A stretch of DNA of 64,000 nucleotides. Source: Hirudo medicinalis. Its lineage: Eukaryota > Annelida > Clitellata > Hirudinida > Hirudinidae. Positions 10,214 to 25,900 of the stretch are shown piece by piece. Each line of letters opens with the position of its first letter. The stretch's first letter is position 1. A program made the translations under genes and the position numbers. The notes beneath the pieces were generated by a model that was given only the letters and a program-made list of their open reading frames with translations, did not search any database and was not told where the DNA came from. The stretch is from assembly GCA_011800805.1 (NCBI GenBank), contig MPNW01000031.1, forward strand, positions 7,925 to 71,924. The letters are read 5' to 3'.

Positions 10214-13113
10214 CTAAAATGGAACAAAGTCATAATTCATTTCCTTCATCTCACTGGGCGAGGAGCAGGCAAATAGGCACATCTGAAATGCGCACCATAG
10301 AGCAGTTCTGGCCTTCCTTGTCTGTCCAAGAAGTTCTTCAATAGCAGATGACAAAGCCATGTTATCTGTAAAGGTTACAGCTAGTCATCAAAAGGGCGAT
10401 TGTACGAAGAGCACAATTGATGATGTAAGCTAAATTAGCTAAGTCACGATTAAGATTGCAGAATATGGCTATTATGAGGCACTCAATAACCTGTTTTATC
10501 TCCAAATCATCTTAGTCATGCAACGGACTTTAATCAAATAAAAAACATGTTTTGTTTAATTCTTAGCAGTTATAATGCAGTTGCAAAGCTGTCGGATGTT
10601 TCACCCACCTTTATCCTCCACATTTCTAGAACCTCCATTATTATTCCTGTTGGCACTGCTGACAATTTCTTCCTTTCTTCTTGCTTGCACCTTACGAATG
10701 CCTTCAAGCCAGGTATCCATTGCAGAATAGATATTTGCATGCAGTGGATGGCTAGACATTTTCTTGATCTTCATCAGCATGGCATTAATCTGGAGATTGA
10801 TAAGCTTTAGTATACAGCATGGAGACTCACAATGCAATGAATGACAACAAGGTCAATCTACCTTTGTGTGCTGCTTCAAAGACTCTGCCACAAGATGATT
10901 AACTCTAGTTGAGTTGTGTGAAAAACGAGGAAAGTTTGCTGGAGCAGCTCCATTGCCTGGAAGGATCTTCATCTTGCACAGCTCACTTTCCACCTGAGTT
11001 TAATTTAACCTCAGACTTTATTATGTCTTATTGTTACAGTGAGCCAAATATTAACGACCTTCGATTCTTCTATCTCTAAGCAGTTTAGTTGTTCGAAGCA
11101 GTGTTCGAGGTAATAATCCACCATAGATGTTGCCAAAGGTCTTCTGTATGAAGAATGTAAATATAATCCAAAATGTACTTGCAGTACTTCCACTACTTTC
11201 CTCTTCTAACCCCTTCTGACTAAAACAACTCATAACTAGAACTTACTTATAAAGCCAGTAGCTGATCTCAAACCAAGTTTGAAAAACTAAGAACCTTGTT
11301 CTTTTGTTCCACAAAGAATCCCAAGTGGAACGACCTTTAGTACATCAAATCATCAAAAACTTAAGAACCAACCTGATAATAGACTTCATCTGTTGTGTTC
11401 CAACATCTTGTGAGGGCTTTACAAAGACAGGAGTCATCTTGACTTGAGAAAGGCTGTTCCTGACATTATGGTTCAGTAGAGCAAGAGGCACAAACCTTGG
11501 AACAAGAGGGTGGTTCGAGTACACCGCTTCAGGATGAATATAATCCTGCGAAACAAATGAGCCCCCAATGATGGACATGATGTCTGGCTTTGTCTCATTC
11601 TCAAATTCATAACCACTCCTTTTGAGCAGAGGACGTACTGCATTTACAGGATAGTGCACACTTGCTGACAGCAATGCATCCATGACCTTTTTAGTATCTT
11701 TGTTATGTGTCATCAAAGAATTTATCCCATCACATGGCAGCTCTTTTTGAGACCACAGAGATTTCTGCTCAGTGCAAGATATATATTGAGAATTCTTTTG
11801 AGATATCCCATCAAATTTGTTCCCTACTGAATAGGTTGGCACAATCACAGTGCTCAAATAATCCTGACTGCTTAATCCTAAAGGAAGAAACCAACCACTG
11901 CCATCGTATTTTTGAGAGGCCTCACAAGTGTTCATCTTTGGAAAGAATTCATGTGCTAAATTACCAGCATAAATCTTTGAATCATTCCTTGACTGCCCAC
12001 TCAGAGATAGTAGTGAATTCCTGTCATTGAGACCAGATGACAAATCCCCTGGAATTACTGAACTGCCAAGCACAAACTCGCCATTACTATCAATATTTGC
12101 ATCATTGATCAATGAACTGCTTTTATCAAACAAGTTTTTCATTTCTATATGAGGTACTGAAAAAGGAACTTCTTTCTCATTGCTAACTTTGAAAGAATCA
12201 TGCTTGAAATCAGGAATGAAATGATCTGATGATGACTTTTGCTTCCAAGAACGATTACTTGCATTAAGATTAAAAATATCAGAAGCAGAATGAGTCTGTG
12301 ATAAGTTAAGGCCATTCTTCCCATTTGACTGAAAGGCTTTTGAATTTTCCAGAAAGGTCTGCATACAAACATTACCCTTTTTTGCTTCAAACCATTCACC
12401 TTTATCAGAATCAACATTTTTCATCTTCCTGCTACAATAAAACTTCATGCTTTAAGAATAAAATTGTAGTAAAACCATATATCGAACATGTACCCATTTT
12501 TAGAGAAGCATTCATCAAAATAATCTCCTTGCTCTGAGATTGATTGTGATGAATTGTCTTCATCCAATATTTTGCTCACTAGATCCTCAAAGAGATGACA
12601 GCCAGTGCCAGATATGCTAGTAGGACTGAGTTGCTAAGAGTTTAAATTCACATCATTGACTATTTTTTTTAAAAAATCATTTTTAAAAAATGGCAAAAAG
12701 AACTTCAACTAAATTGAAAAAGCAAGACTTAATAAATCAGCTTCAATTACTTTTTCCACACTCATACCATCTTTCCCCTGATTCCACAAAGAATATGCGT
12801 GGTCATCATGATTTCTATGACCGTTCTCCATCTGGGCAGAACAAAAACCGGTAACTTTTGAATACGCTACATCTAATCCAAAAGTCCTATCCTTTCCGCA
12901 ATCAGATGTACATGTCGACACTGCAAAGACTTCACCAGGCACAAAATTATGATCACCATCATCCGTCTGGCAGGACGGGGGCTTTTCACTCGTCTCTCTT
13001 AATGAGAAAGTGTCATTACCCCTGCGTAAATCCCACCTAACTCCAACGCTCTGGCCCAGGCAATTGGCCATTCTGGAAGTAAAGACCACTTTCTCGTTGC
13101 AACTCATATCCAT
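10214..13113 (-). CDS. MEIOC: MEIOC homologue (meiosis-specific coiled-coil domain protein)
   Basis: Seven exons with consistent phase: 12751-13113, 12494-12633, 11373-12428, 11059-11143, 10862-10993, 10609-10789 and 10214-10365, giving 702 residues. The C-terminal third carries the MEIOC domain in order: DYYLEHCFEQLNCLE, then RVNHLVAESLKQHTK, HANIYSAMDTWLEGIRKVQA with RRKEEI, and TRKARTALWCAFQM. The N-terminal two thirds are Ser/Asn-rich and poorly conserved, apart from a short acidic helix DLVSKILDEDNSS. In vertebrates MEIOC partners the RNA helicase YTHDC2 and stabilises meiotic prophase transcripts; the same role here is inferred. The end of exon 1 was chosen by phase (AAA|GTAATT); a nearby GTATGA donor gives a stop. 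The MCM6 gene starts 424 bases upstream on the same strand, reading towards it. Confidence 0.88.
10478..10548 (+). repeat. LINE/SINE 3'-end fragment in MEIOC intron
   Basis: The string ATCTTAGTCATGCAACGGAC followed by TTTAATCAAATAAAAAA matches, directly or inverted, the ends of elements near 20531-20590, 20844, 25300-25345 and 40573-40620. It is a 3' tail shared by an interspersed retroelement family. Confidence 0.65.
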
Positions 13114-13536
13114 CTACTTGCAGTCCGAGATTCTCTCATGTGAGATCTAAAATCGGAAAAATTACTTTAGCGCTTTGCCTCGATGAATTATTATGGATAA
13201 AGCATATTTGCCGGTACAATTAAAATAAGCTATCAGAAGCACTCATACCGAACAGTTTTATTTGGGAAACAAATGTTTTATTTCCGATACGGAAAACCGA
13301 CGCCCAAAGAACGCAAGATCCAATAACTTTTCGAAACGCCCAATGAGAAGACGACGGATCCAAAGACCAAAAATCGATTTTTAAATTAGACGTGAACGAA
13401 ATGTCAAGCGACTCAGCATAGGCAGCTCAAGCCGTGACAATCGGCACCCCAAAACAATGTCAGTATTTACTAACGTAGTAAAATTTTATTACTTAAGATA
13501 TCCGATATTAAAATGACCCCCCACTCAAGCACTTCT

Positions 13537-17526
<3,990 letters not shown>

Positions 17527-18032
17527 AACTACAACCTTCGACAACAATATTCGACCTGCCAAATTGTTTTACTGTTTATTTCTTTGGCGCCAAAAATCAC
17601 ACTCAATCGGATTGCATGAAATATTTAGAAATGATCTTAATATTTTGTAAATATTCATTTATAATTACTAAAATTATATGACTAGCATAATTTTTACAAA
17701 TGCAACTTTCAACTCGAAAATGTGATTATAATCTCCATAAAAACAGCAAAGGAAAACATCGTATCTACTTTAATTCCCTAGGCGACTATACTAAACTCAC
17801 TTGATAAATTACACTTTACAAATTTGCGTAAATTATTTTTAAGTTTGAATTAGTAGTATTTGACTTTGTTGTATGGGATCAAAATATTTCACCATTTTGG
17901 ATTTCTAGCTTCACTTTTTATAGTCCGCCAACCTAGTCTGTCCATTACAAGCCTATGTAAATAAACAAGCGTTGAAGTGTTGCCTTTGGCCGTTAATTTG
18001 CGATGCAATAGAATTCCGTATGACTTGACGCG
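17527..18032. promoter_or_regulatory. Divergent intergenic region between MCM6 and AGPAT
   Basis: 506 bases separate the two start codons, which face away from each other. It must hold both promoters and 5' UTRs. I see no clear TATA box at a fixed spacing and no E2F-type site I would trust; this is inferred from gene layout only. Confidence 0.5.
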
Positions 18033-19521
18033 ATGTTACCTCCGCCGTATTTTGTAATTGTTGGGCTTTTTATTTTGATCCATGGAGCTTTTAAGCCCTC
18101 GTCCACAATTACTATGTTCTCGAGCCATGTCATAATCTATCTTCTTTATTGCTTCTGGGGTGTTCCAAGCCTCCACGAAGCATTCACCAGTATTCTGTTT
18201 GCAGCGTTTATACACTGGATTTCTCTCAAGTCATGCTTAATTTACTATGTGAAGATGTGGATATTTTACGCTTTTATTTCGGCAACATGTGCTGCATTTC
18301 TCCCATTTCTGATTATCCGACCTTTTGATGAAGACAACATTACGTGTGCAAATTTTATATTTGTTTTACATAAAGTGATCATGTATCTTAAATTAAATCA
18401 TTTTTTTATACAGACGGATCAAATCGTTTTGGAAAAAGACCCTGCCAGCATTTGGAATATCTGTAGAAGTCAGAAATAAAGAAAATTTATTTATAGATGG
18501 ACCTTGTGTAATAGTGTCTAACCATCAAAGCTCTCTAGATATTCTAGGTGAGATGTTATCCAATGCAAATTGAGTTAAGCATTAAATGTAGATCTTTGCT
18601 TGTGCTATGGAGGATGAAGAAAATAATTCATTTATTTGATCATTTACTTGCTACACCATGATCATTGCACTGCACATCATTTTAGAGCAGGCTCACTTAG
18701 AACTTTAAATGATTTCAGCTCTGGTAAATGTAATGCCTCCAAGAACTACAGCCTTGGCAAAAAAAGAAGTGAAATACATGGGCCCTTTTGGCCTTGCTGC
18801 TTGGTTGAGTGGTCTGATCTTTGTGGACAGGTCTAACCACAAAAGTGCAATCAGTACAATGAAATATGTTGCTTCTGTTATGAAGGAACGTAAGGTGGGT
18901 CCTCTTTTTGGAGCTGTGATTTAGGCCTTAAATATACATTTAAAAATAAAATCAGGTGAAGATTTGGATATTTCCGGAAGGCACCCGTAACATGAATGGA
19001 ACATTGCTTCCATTTAAAAAAGGAGCCTTCCATTTGGCTATTGAAGCTCAAGTTGGTTTGAATCATTATTTAAATATAAGATTTTATCAAGCAAGACTGA
19101 TTCTTTATTGCAATGTAATTCAAGGTTCCAATTGTGTCTGTGGTAATATCATCATATGAAAAGTTTCTCAATTATAATATACCAAAGTTTGAAGCAGGTT
19201 TGTATTTTGAGGATATGATGTAAAACATTTAGATACTTGGGCAGAATTGATTTTCAAAAATATTATTTTAGCATTTGTTTTCTGGTAATTAATTGACAAC
19301 TATTTTTAAAGAATGAGTTGAGTTGCCTTGCAAATGTCTGTTTTCCACATATCAACAGATCTATATCCATAATTCTGCTTAATGCAGGTCATGTTATGGT
19401 GTCATGCTTACCTCCTTTCTCCACTTATGGAATGAAACTGGAAGATACTGAATGCCTATTAAAGAAAATTCACCAGGAGATGTCACGAGTTTTCCATGAA
19501 ATGTCATTAGAAGCTCACTGA
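18033..19521 (+). CDS. AGPAT1: 1-acyl-sn-glycerol-3-phosphate acyltransferase (AGPAT1/2-like)
   Basis: ER membrane enzyme that acylates lysophosphatidate to phosphatidate. Six exons, phases checked: 18033-18343, 18414-18547, 18719-18894, 18956-19051, 19125-19197 and 19388-19521, giving 307 residues. The N-terminus has several hydrophobic helices. The acyltransferase motifs appear in order: NHQSSLD (motif I with the catalytic His and Asp), GLIFVDRS (motif II), [10 protein letters not shown] (motif III) and [11 protein letters not shown] (motif IV). The spacing matches human AGPAT1/2; which paralogue it represents is not decidable, so the symbol is family-level. CDC50 begins 225 bases downstream on the same strand. 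Confidence 0.94.
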
Positions 19522-19746
19522 TAACGCCAATTTTGCATGAATAAATTAATTATGATTGTTCTTTGGAAACATTTCGCTTTTTCTGAAATAAGATTCCTTA
19601 AGGTTTGATCTGGCCTTTAGCGTAAAGACACGAGACTCGTTTTTGATGGCACTTGAGATAATAGTATCCGGGTCAACTATCAGTTACACTATTTGATCAC
19701 GTGCGAGAAAGGCGTGGGCAAATAATTTGCAAATTCCTCGGTGGGG

Positions 19747-22521
19747 ATGGAAAGTGAACTTCCTAACGGTGAATTGCATGATCGAATTGTGTGGTTAGAA
19801 GGCGATTAATTTAAAAATTTATACGTTTTTATCAGATACTGACTTCAGACAGCAAAGGCTCTCTGCTTGGAGGCCTATCATGACTGCGGGTAGTGTACTG
19901 CCAACTTTTCTGGCAATTGCGGTGATTTTTGTTCCTCTTGGTATCACATTCGTAATGGCCTCGAACAGTGTGAGTTTCAGTTTATTTGGCCACAAATTTC
20001 GTAATTTTTGAAGTGGCGAGTCTTCACAAAATCTACTCGAAGCTCGTATCAAGCAACGCTCAGGTCACGAAATAAATTTAATATTTCGGAACCTCCTAAA
20101 ACTATGATAAATCAACTTTCAGATCACGGAACTGGTGATAGACTATACCCATTCTTGTTACTCGCAAGAAAGTGGGGCGAATTGTCATGAAGAAATCGCT
20201 AAAAACCCGGGATCCATATGTTCTTGTAATGTTCTTGTAAACCTCACTCAAGAATTTTTGGTATAATTTGAATAATTAGGTCTGAAGGTTTCATTTTGCC
20301 TAACACTATAACCTCAGACAAATTATGTTTAGGGGCAAGTAATGATATATTATGGACTACAAAACTATTACCAGAACCATAGGAGGTATATCAAATATTA
20401 TGACAGCTCGTGGTACTACAACATCTGTGTCCCCAATAATTTGTCACTGGAAATCCGGAATGCACAATCCTGGATGAATATGAACTCTCAGTTTAACGGT
20501 ATCTTTCTTGCATATAGCTGATCTTTATTTATTATTTGATTAAAGTCCGTTGCATGACTAAGATGATTTGGACTACTGAAGATAATTGCTCTACCACTTG
20601 TATATAGCGCCCCTACATAGGTAACCGCTTTCAAAGTTGCGGATGAAAGGTGTGCTGTTGCGATGCGGACGTGCGGTAGCGGTACGGTTGGAAAATTTCA
20701 CAATCGCGCAGGGGTCTAACCTGGAGATGCAGAATGGGTTGCGAACGATACATTAGGGGCTGTTCATAAATGACGTCACGCAATTTTGGTTTATTTTTAC
20801 CCCATCCTCCCCATTGTCACAAAAGCCAATTGATTTTTTATTTATTTATTTGATTAAAGTCCGTTGATGATTTGGACTTGTTAGTTAGTGTTAGATATTG
20901 TAATGAAATAAGAAGTATTGGAGTAATAATAAGCGTAATGGTTAAATTATAAAAATAATAATATTAGGGAAAGATAACTAATTGATTAATTTATGCCGCT
21001 TTTTGCAAATCCATCTGAAAATGAGGTCCACACTCGCTGGATTGCTAAGCATGGAACTCATCTCAGATAGATCTGTTTGGAGTCTTATTTCTTCCCTCAG
21101 GACTGACTATGCCAGACATTTCATGAGGAAATGCCGGACATTTTCATCCTCCTGAGGGCATACCTGACATTTTCCGTCTCGATGATGCTTTAAGAGAAAC
21201 AGAAGTTGATTCAGATCACATTTTCCAATACAGAGTTTGGAGATTAAAATCTCCTTCCTCTTTGAGGCACATTGAAACTTGCTATTTGTCGACACGAGTT
21301 TCTATATGGGCTTGTAGTGTTGGCTTCGTGGGTCAGCGACCCATCTGGTTTGCCAATGTTAGATGATGTTGCGGGCCACGGACCTTTTGACATCCTTAAT
21401 AGACGCTGGTAACCAGTGAGTAGTGGCGGCTTTTGCTAATGAATCAGCTTTCTCATTGCCAGACATCATGTCAAACGTTAATTAATGTTACTGACATCTA
21501 GTGATATACAATTTTTATTCTGGTTACTTTTTTTTTCAAAAATCTTCAATTGACGTAACGTCACTTTTTTTTTTACCTCCTCCTAGTTACATATCAGCAC
21601 AAATGTTTGAACCTCCTCCCCCTTAAATGCGTGACGTCAATTATGGATGGTCCCTCATGGCTGTTGCAATTATCGTCCCATTCAACCAACTTGCACGCCA
21701 ATTATTCCCACGCAAGAAATTATTTCCAGCTAATTCGTGCAAATATATTTTTTCTCCAGACTCTTTCTATTTATTGCATACCAGCGGATCCATATCCACG
21801 CCAGTCCACTTTACAAAGAATGGTATTGCTTGGGAAGCGGATTTAAACAAGTTCTCAAGTATTTAAATATCAATTAAATATTACAACAAATGACAAATAT
21901 GTTGATAATCAATATGTACTTGGGTGATATAGATCATATTAAATATTACCAAAACTTAGACCCACATGTCAATCTAAACTTATGGATTATTACGCTTTGA
22001 CTTTATCATAAATAATGATGAAATTTTGTCAAATAAACCTTATTACGGTATGCCATCATATTTTGCGCTAGGTTTCAATAAACCATCAGAGGAACTGTTA
22101 GTATGGATAAGGACCGCTGCATTGCCACATTTTCGAAAGTTCCACGGAAAAATTAACCATACAGGCTTATTTTCTGATGGCCTTCCACCAGGAGAATACA
22201 CCATTAGTATAAACTACAGTGAGACCACTAACACTTTTGTTCGGCTTTCGCATTTCTTTTATTGCTACAACCCAATGTAACGTTATTACGACTCCCCTGC
22301 TGGTGTTCAAAACATAGAATAAATAATCTTGCACTAGAACTTAATTTTTAGCATATCCTGTGATAGCTCATGGAGGAAAGAAACAAATAATTTTTACTAC
22401 TACATCATGGATTGGTGGGAAAAACCATTTCTTGGGGATCACCTACATCTTAACTGGAACAATTACATTTCTGTTTGGAATAATATTTATCTTCTTCCAC
22501 ATTAAGTTTGGATTGCAGTAA
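19747..22521 (+). CDS. TMEM30A: CDC50/TMEM30 P4-ATPase (flippase) beta subunit
   Basis: Chaperone and subunit of phospholipid flippases, with two membrane spans. Exons: 19747-19768, 19836-19969, 20123-20260, 20333-20498, 21730-21858, about 22020 (or 22073)-22218, and 22351-22521. Signatures are FRQQRLSAWRPIMTAG before TM1, the Cys cluster CYSQ...CHEE...CSC, MIYYGLQNYYQNHRRYIKYY, FTKNGIAWEADLNKF, VWIRTAALPHFRKFHG, and TSWIGGKNHFLGITYI before TM2. The usual PCGxIANS segment is missing: exons 4 and 5 join in phase directly at ANSC, across an intron filled with transposons. The acceptor of exon 6 is unclear. Either it starts at the TTTTGCGCTAG acceptor (22073), or a conserved KPYYGMPSYFALG stretch is included and the acceptor is non-standard. 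Confidence 0.9.
20756..21654. mobile_element. DNA transposon with GACGTCACGC-type inverted ends
   Basis: The left end GGGGCTGTTCATAAATGACG with TCACGC following (20756-20781) is mirrored at the right end, read on the other strand as GGGACCATCCATAATTGACG followed by TCACGC (21654 back to 21629). Between them lies a minus-strand LINE fragment rather than a transposase, so the element is non-autonomous or gutted. It sits in CDC50 intron 4. Confidence 0.7.
20844..21470 (-). mobile_element. LINE fragment (RNase H/3' end), nested
   Basis: Minus-strand frames read GNEKADSLAKAA, the end of a LINE RNase H domain. They then read LISKLCIGKCDLNQLLFLLK and CQVCPQEDENVRHFLMKC, the zinc-knuckle-like tail typical of I/Jockey-type LINEs. 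Stops and frame changes are present. The 3' end (plus-strand TTTATTTATTTGATTAAAGT) matches the element at 40573. It lies inside the DNA transposon at 20756-21654. A separate short copy of the same 3' end lies at about 20524-20590. Confidence 0.75.
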
Positions 22522-22655
22522 GTTACTTCATAAATATTAATTTGCTTGCAATCTCTGTTCAAAGATATATTTTAATATACATCATGAAACTTTATTTACA
22601 GTCCCATAAATCTTTTGCAAGAACAATACATCCCACGTAATTGCCATCCAAATCT

Positions 22656-24223
22656 TCAATGAAGAAGCATGGGTTCTATCATGTCTGACCATGCAATGTT
22701 TATCTGGTGTTTGAAAAATAACTATTAGATTTATAAAATAATATTTCAAAATGCATAATAAAACCTTGTCTGAGGCAGGAAGTTTGTTTGTCAAAATTTG
22801 ATCATGATCCTCAATTGTTAGTTCAAATCTACCATCAGACTTTTTCTCTAAGGCATCTGCAATGAGTCCATGCATGCATTAAATCTTATATTACAAACCA
22901 GGAAGATATCAAATTCACTTACCATAAGCATTTTCAAACAATTGCAACTGAATACTATTAGTCAAGCGGCAATAAGAAATGACCTCTGCTTTCTTTTGTA
23001 AAGCATAAGAATGTCACAAATAACAAAAATATTTATAAAAGCTTTGGTAAAATACCTTGAAATCAGACATAATTGGTGTATAATCAGAAGATAATTCAAG
23101 CATCTGGAGATTAACTGAATTTATGTATTTTGGTCAGAATTCTTAACTAATTTGAACATTATATATTAGATTAAAGAAATCATTCCTATTTAATTAGAAT
23201 TAATTTCTAAGCAAATTAATGTTTTATATAGAAATGATTGACTTGAATCTCACCCGAAATCTGATCAAAGAACCTACTGACGGTGGAAGGCTTAAAATAG
23301 TTGAGGGAATTTCATCGGTTACATGTCGTTGACTTCTCTTAAAAACCTTTACCTTTGCCAAAATGTCTGGGCATTTTGAATCACAAGATGCTTGAACTAT
23401 ACCAGAATTTGTTGATGCTAAAAGAGTTGGCATAACATCAATGGTGTCTTGTCTTGAATTAATTTTCTGTCTTTTAACATCAAGTACTAAGTATTTTTCA
23501 GGCATTTCAAAACATGCACTTGATGAAGAATTTTGTGACTTCTCCAATTTGTCAGCTATGTCACTGACAAAAGTATCATTTTGAAGGCAGTCTGTGGTTT
23601 TTGATTTAACTGGCCTCTTTCTCTTTCGCTTTCTTCTATTCACTTGACAAGTTTTAAAGTCATCATTCAATTTGCTTAAAGGTGCACAATCTGATCTATC
23701 ATCATCTACATCAGAATGTCTGACATTAACTTTTGTAATTTCATTTCCTTGTCCAATGCTAGGAGAAACACAACATTCAATATTCTCTTCATAGCTCTTT
23801 GAAGCGACATCAATGAGTTGATTAAGAGATTCAACGTGAGTGTGTTCACAGAAACTATTTTCCTCAATATTCGATTCTTCTACTTCATTCGGTATTGGAA
23901 TATCTCGAATTTCGAGAACTCTGAGTAAAAAATATCATTACGACTTAAATCCTTACTATAAATAATAAATTGTCAATATATAAATACCTAATTTCATCGT
24001 TGTCCTTAAGAACGTTTATGTCTTCATGGGGGTGTATCATATATCCATCAAGCTCCAAAGAAATTCCACAAGGAATCCTGAACTTATCCTTTATTTGTCT
24101 TATAAAGTCGCTGATGCAACGTGTAGAGGATTTAGTCACAAAAATCCATGATTTCCCTATGTTTTCCTGATGATCATTGTGAATATTGTAAAAGTAAAGC
24201 TTAACGCGCACGCCATCACACAT
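22656..24223 (-). CDS. COIL: Coilin homologue
   Basis: Scaffold protein of nuclear Cajal bodies. Exon 1 (23988-24223) encodes the ubiquitin-like N-terminal domain: VRVKLYFYNI, then KSWIFVTKSSTRCISDFIRQ and LELDGYMIHP...VLKDNDEIR, which line up with the coilin NTD. Exon 2 (23254-23920) is a disordered, Ser-rich linker containing a basic nuclear-localisation-like run NRRKRKRKRPVKSK. It ends in GSLIRFR, the entry to the atypical Tudor domain. Small exons continue that domain: 23056-23103 (MLELSSDYTPIMSDFK), about 22930-23000 (AEVISYCRLTNSIQLQLF), about 22780-22870 (KSDGRFELTIEDHDQI) and about 22656-22702 (INIAWSDMIEPMLLH, stop). The coilin C-terminus is preserved. It converges with CDC50, whose stop lies 134 bases away. 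Confidence 0.9.
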
Positions 24224-24436
24224 TTTGATTTCAAAACGCCAAACCAGTTAACCAATTCATCGCTAACAACGACATTTGTAAACATATATTCAAATCCAAA
24301 GTTACTGAAAATATTAAATTTAAATAAATAATTTAAAAAACGATATAGGTAGAACATATCAATTTCAAATTATTTGTAACGTACATCCACTATTTAATAA
24401 TAATATATCTTAAATATCGCTCTTAGCTGCGCAATC

Positions 24437-25289
24437 GTTGCCCTGGCTTTGAAGCTACTTATTATTCGTGAGAGGAGGAGTTACGCTTTGTAAACAAATT
24501 TCAAAAATGCCTCGTGTGGCGTTGGTTATGTGATGAATTAAAAGTGTCCTTGTAGGTTTATTTTCGGATAAGAGGAAATCTTGGTCGAATAATTTTGAAT
24601 GTTAGCTTTTTCCTGACCTCCCAACTAAATGCAGGGTTGTTAATATCGCTATTAACATCTTTTGCAGCTAGCTATACTCTATACCAATTCTTCTTTTTTC
24701 GAACTTTGCTTTAATGAAATTAAGTTTGATAGCTGCTTGATGTGATGAACTTAAAGTTGGCTTGCGGTCTGGATACTTTGTCCACCCTTACTTTAAATTA
24801 TTTGCTCAGTGATGAAGTCCTGAAAGCTCTGCCTGTGACAGGTGTTGAAGTCAGAAATTGGCAATACCAATAACCTTCGAAATTAATATTGGCGAAGGCC
24901 TGAAATTCTACCGTGCCATTAATTTATGTAAAACCTTTTTTTTATCTATTGAGCCTGGGAGTTTAATACAGATATGTTGGAGTTTTGTTGGCACCACGGA
25001 ATGATTTCTTCGCATTAATTTAAAATGACAGGAGTTCAGCACAGACATTGACATTTCCTGATATAAGTATTTCACTAAATAATCTATCCATACCCACCCA
25101 ACAATTACAAGAATAAATTGGTATGAGAAATGTCCCTTAATCTAATTACTTCAGTACGCACATAATAATTACATAATTTAATTAAAACACAAATTTATTA
25201 AATTGCATTTAATATTAAAAAATTACCGCACATCACATGACATAGCTCCTCCCCTCACGATTAATAAGTAGCTCCAAAACCAGGGTAAC
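24437..25289. mobile_element. Putative DNA transposon with about 50-bp inverted ends
   Basis: The left end reads GTTGCCCTGGCTTTGAAGCT then ACTTATTATTCGTGAGAGGAGGAG. The right end, read on the other strand from 25289, is GTTACCCTGGTTTTGGAGCT then ACTTATTAATCGTGAGGGGAGGAG. About 40 of 50 positions agree. The 750 bases between have no transposase frame that I recognise. It lies just upstream of coilin. Confidence 0.65.
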
Positions 25290-25299
25290 AGCCTTCAGC

Positions 25300-25450
25300 T
25301 GAAATCATCTTAGTTATGCAATGGATTTTAATCAAATAAATTTCGCTGGCTAGACAGGGTCGCTGAAGAGGCGGGGGGAGGCAGTGGCGTAGCCAGGTTT
25401 TAGCACCAGGGGAGCGGGAACTTATTAAAAAGGCGCCACCTTTTTCACCA
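25300..25450 (+). repeat. Retroelement 3' tail and adjoining interspersed repeat
   Basis: ATCTTAGTTATGCAATGGAT followed by TTTAATCAAATAAA at about 25305-25340 is another copy of the LINE tail seen at 10510 and 40573. Directly after it, GCAGTGGCGTAGCCAGG (about 25381) is a word common at the ends of interspersed DNA elements in many animals. No coding content. Confidence 0.5.
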
Positions 25451-25639
25451 CATTTCAATACGATCAAATTACATATCAAATAAAATCATTTACAAATTAT
25501 AATTTAGAATAACGCAATTCGTTATATCAGGTTACATCATTTTTTAAAATCATGTAAGCAGTAACAGAAATCAGGCTAATTGAAAATATAAAAATATTCA
25601 ACAGTGTGCTATATGCACTAATTCTGTACTCTAGACAAA

Positions 25640-25900
25640 ATTAATAAATCTATAACAGCATTACCGCTCCACTCTTACTTTGATGCTCAGAAGCTTCTTA
25701 TAACATCCTTGTTCCTATCAAAGATCGACTATGGTAACTCAACTTTGGTTGGTTTACCTTCCTGTCGCCTCGAGCGAAGTGTCATCAGCGCAGCTGCAAA
25801 AAAATCATACACAACAAAAGACAATACTCCTCTATATACAATACATGTTACTCCTCTTTTTCACGACCTCCATTGGCTACGTATTCGTCAATAACTTCAA
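25640..25900 (+). mobile_element. LINE reverse-transcriptase C-terminal fragment
   Basis: The frame reads ITSLFLSKIDYGNSTLVGLP and, after the usual AAAK stretch, HVTPLFHDLHWLRIRQ. This matches the thumb/C-terminal region of CR1/RTE-like LINE proteins (a LxxSxIDYGNSxLxGLP...HITPxLxxLHWLPI pattern). Only this part remains. Confidence 0.75.

Noticed and set aside
21627..21866. Whole 79-codon plus-strand frame as CDC50 exon 5
   Set aside because: Its first part is the right terminal repeat of the DNA transposon. The TTTCCAG acceptor at 21729 gives the in-phase exon ANSCKYIF, so only 21730-21858 is used.
22582..22875. 97-codon minus-strand frame as one coilin exon
   Set aside because: It runs through an intron. 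The coilin C-terminus lies in another frame (INIAWSDMIEPMLLH) after a splice at about 22702.
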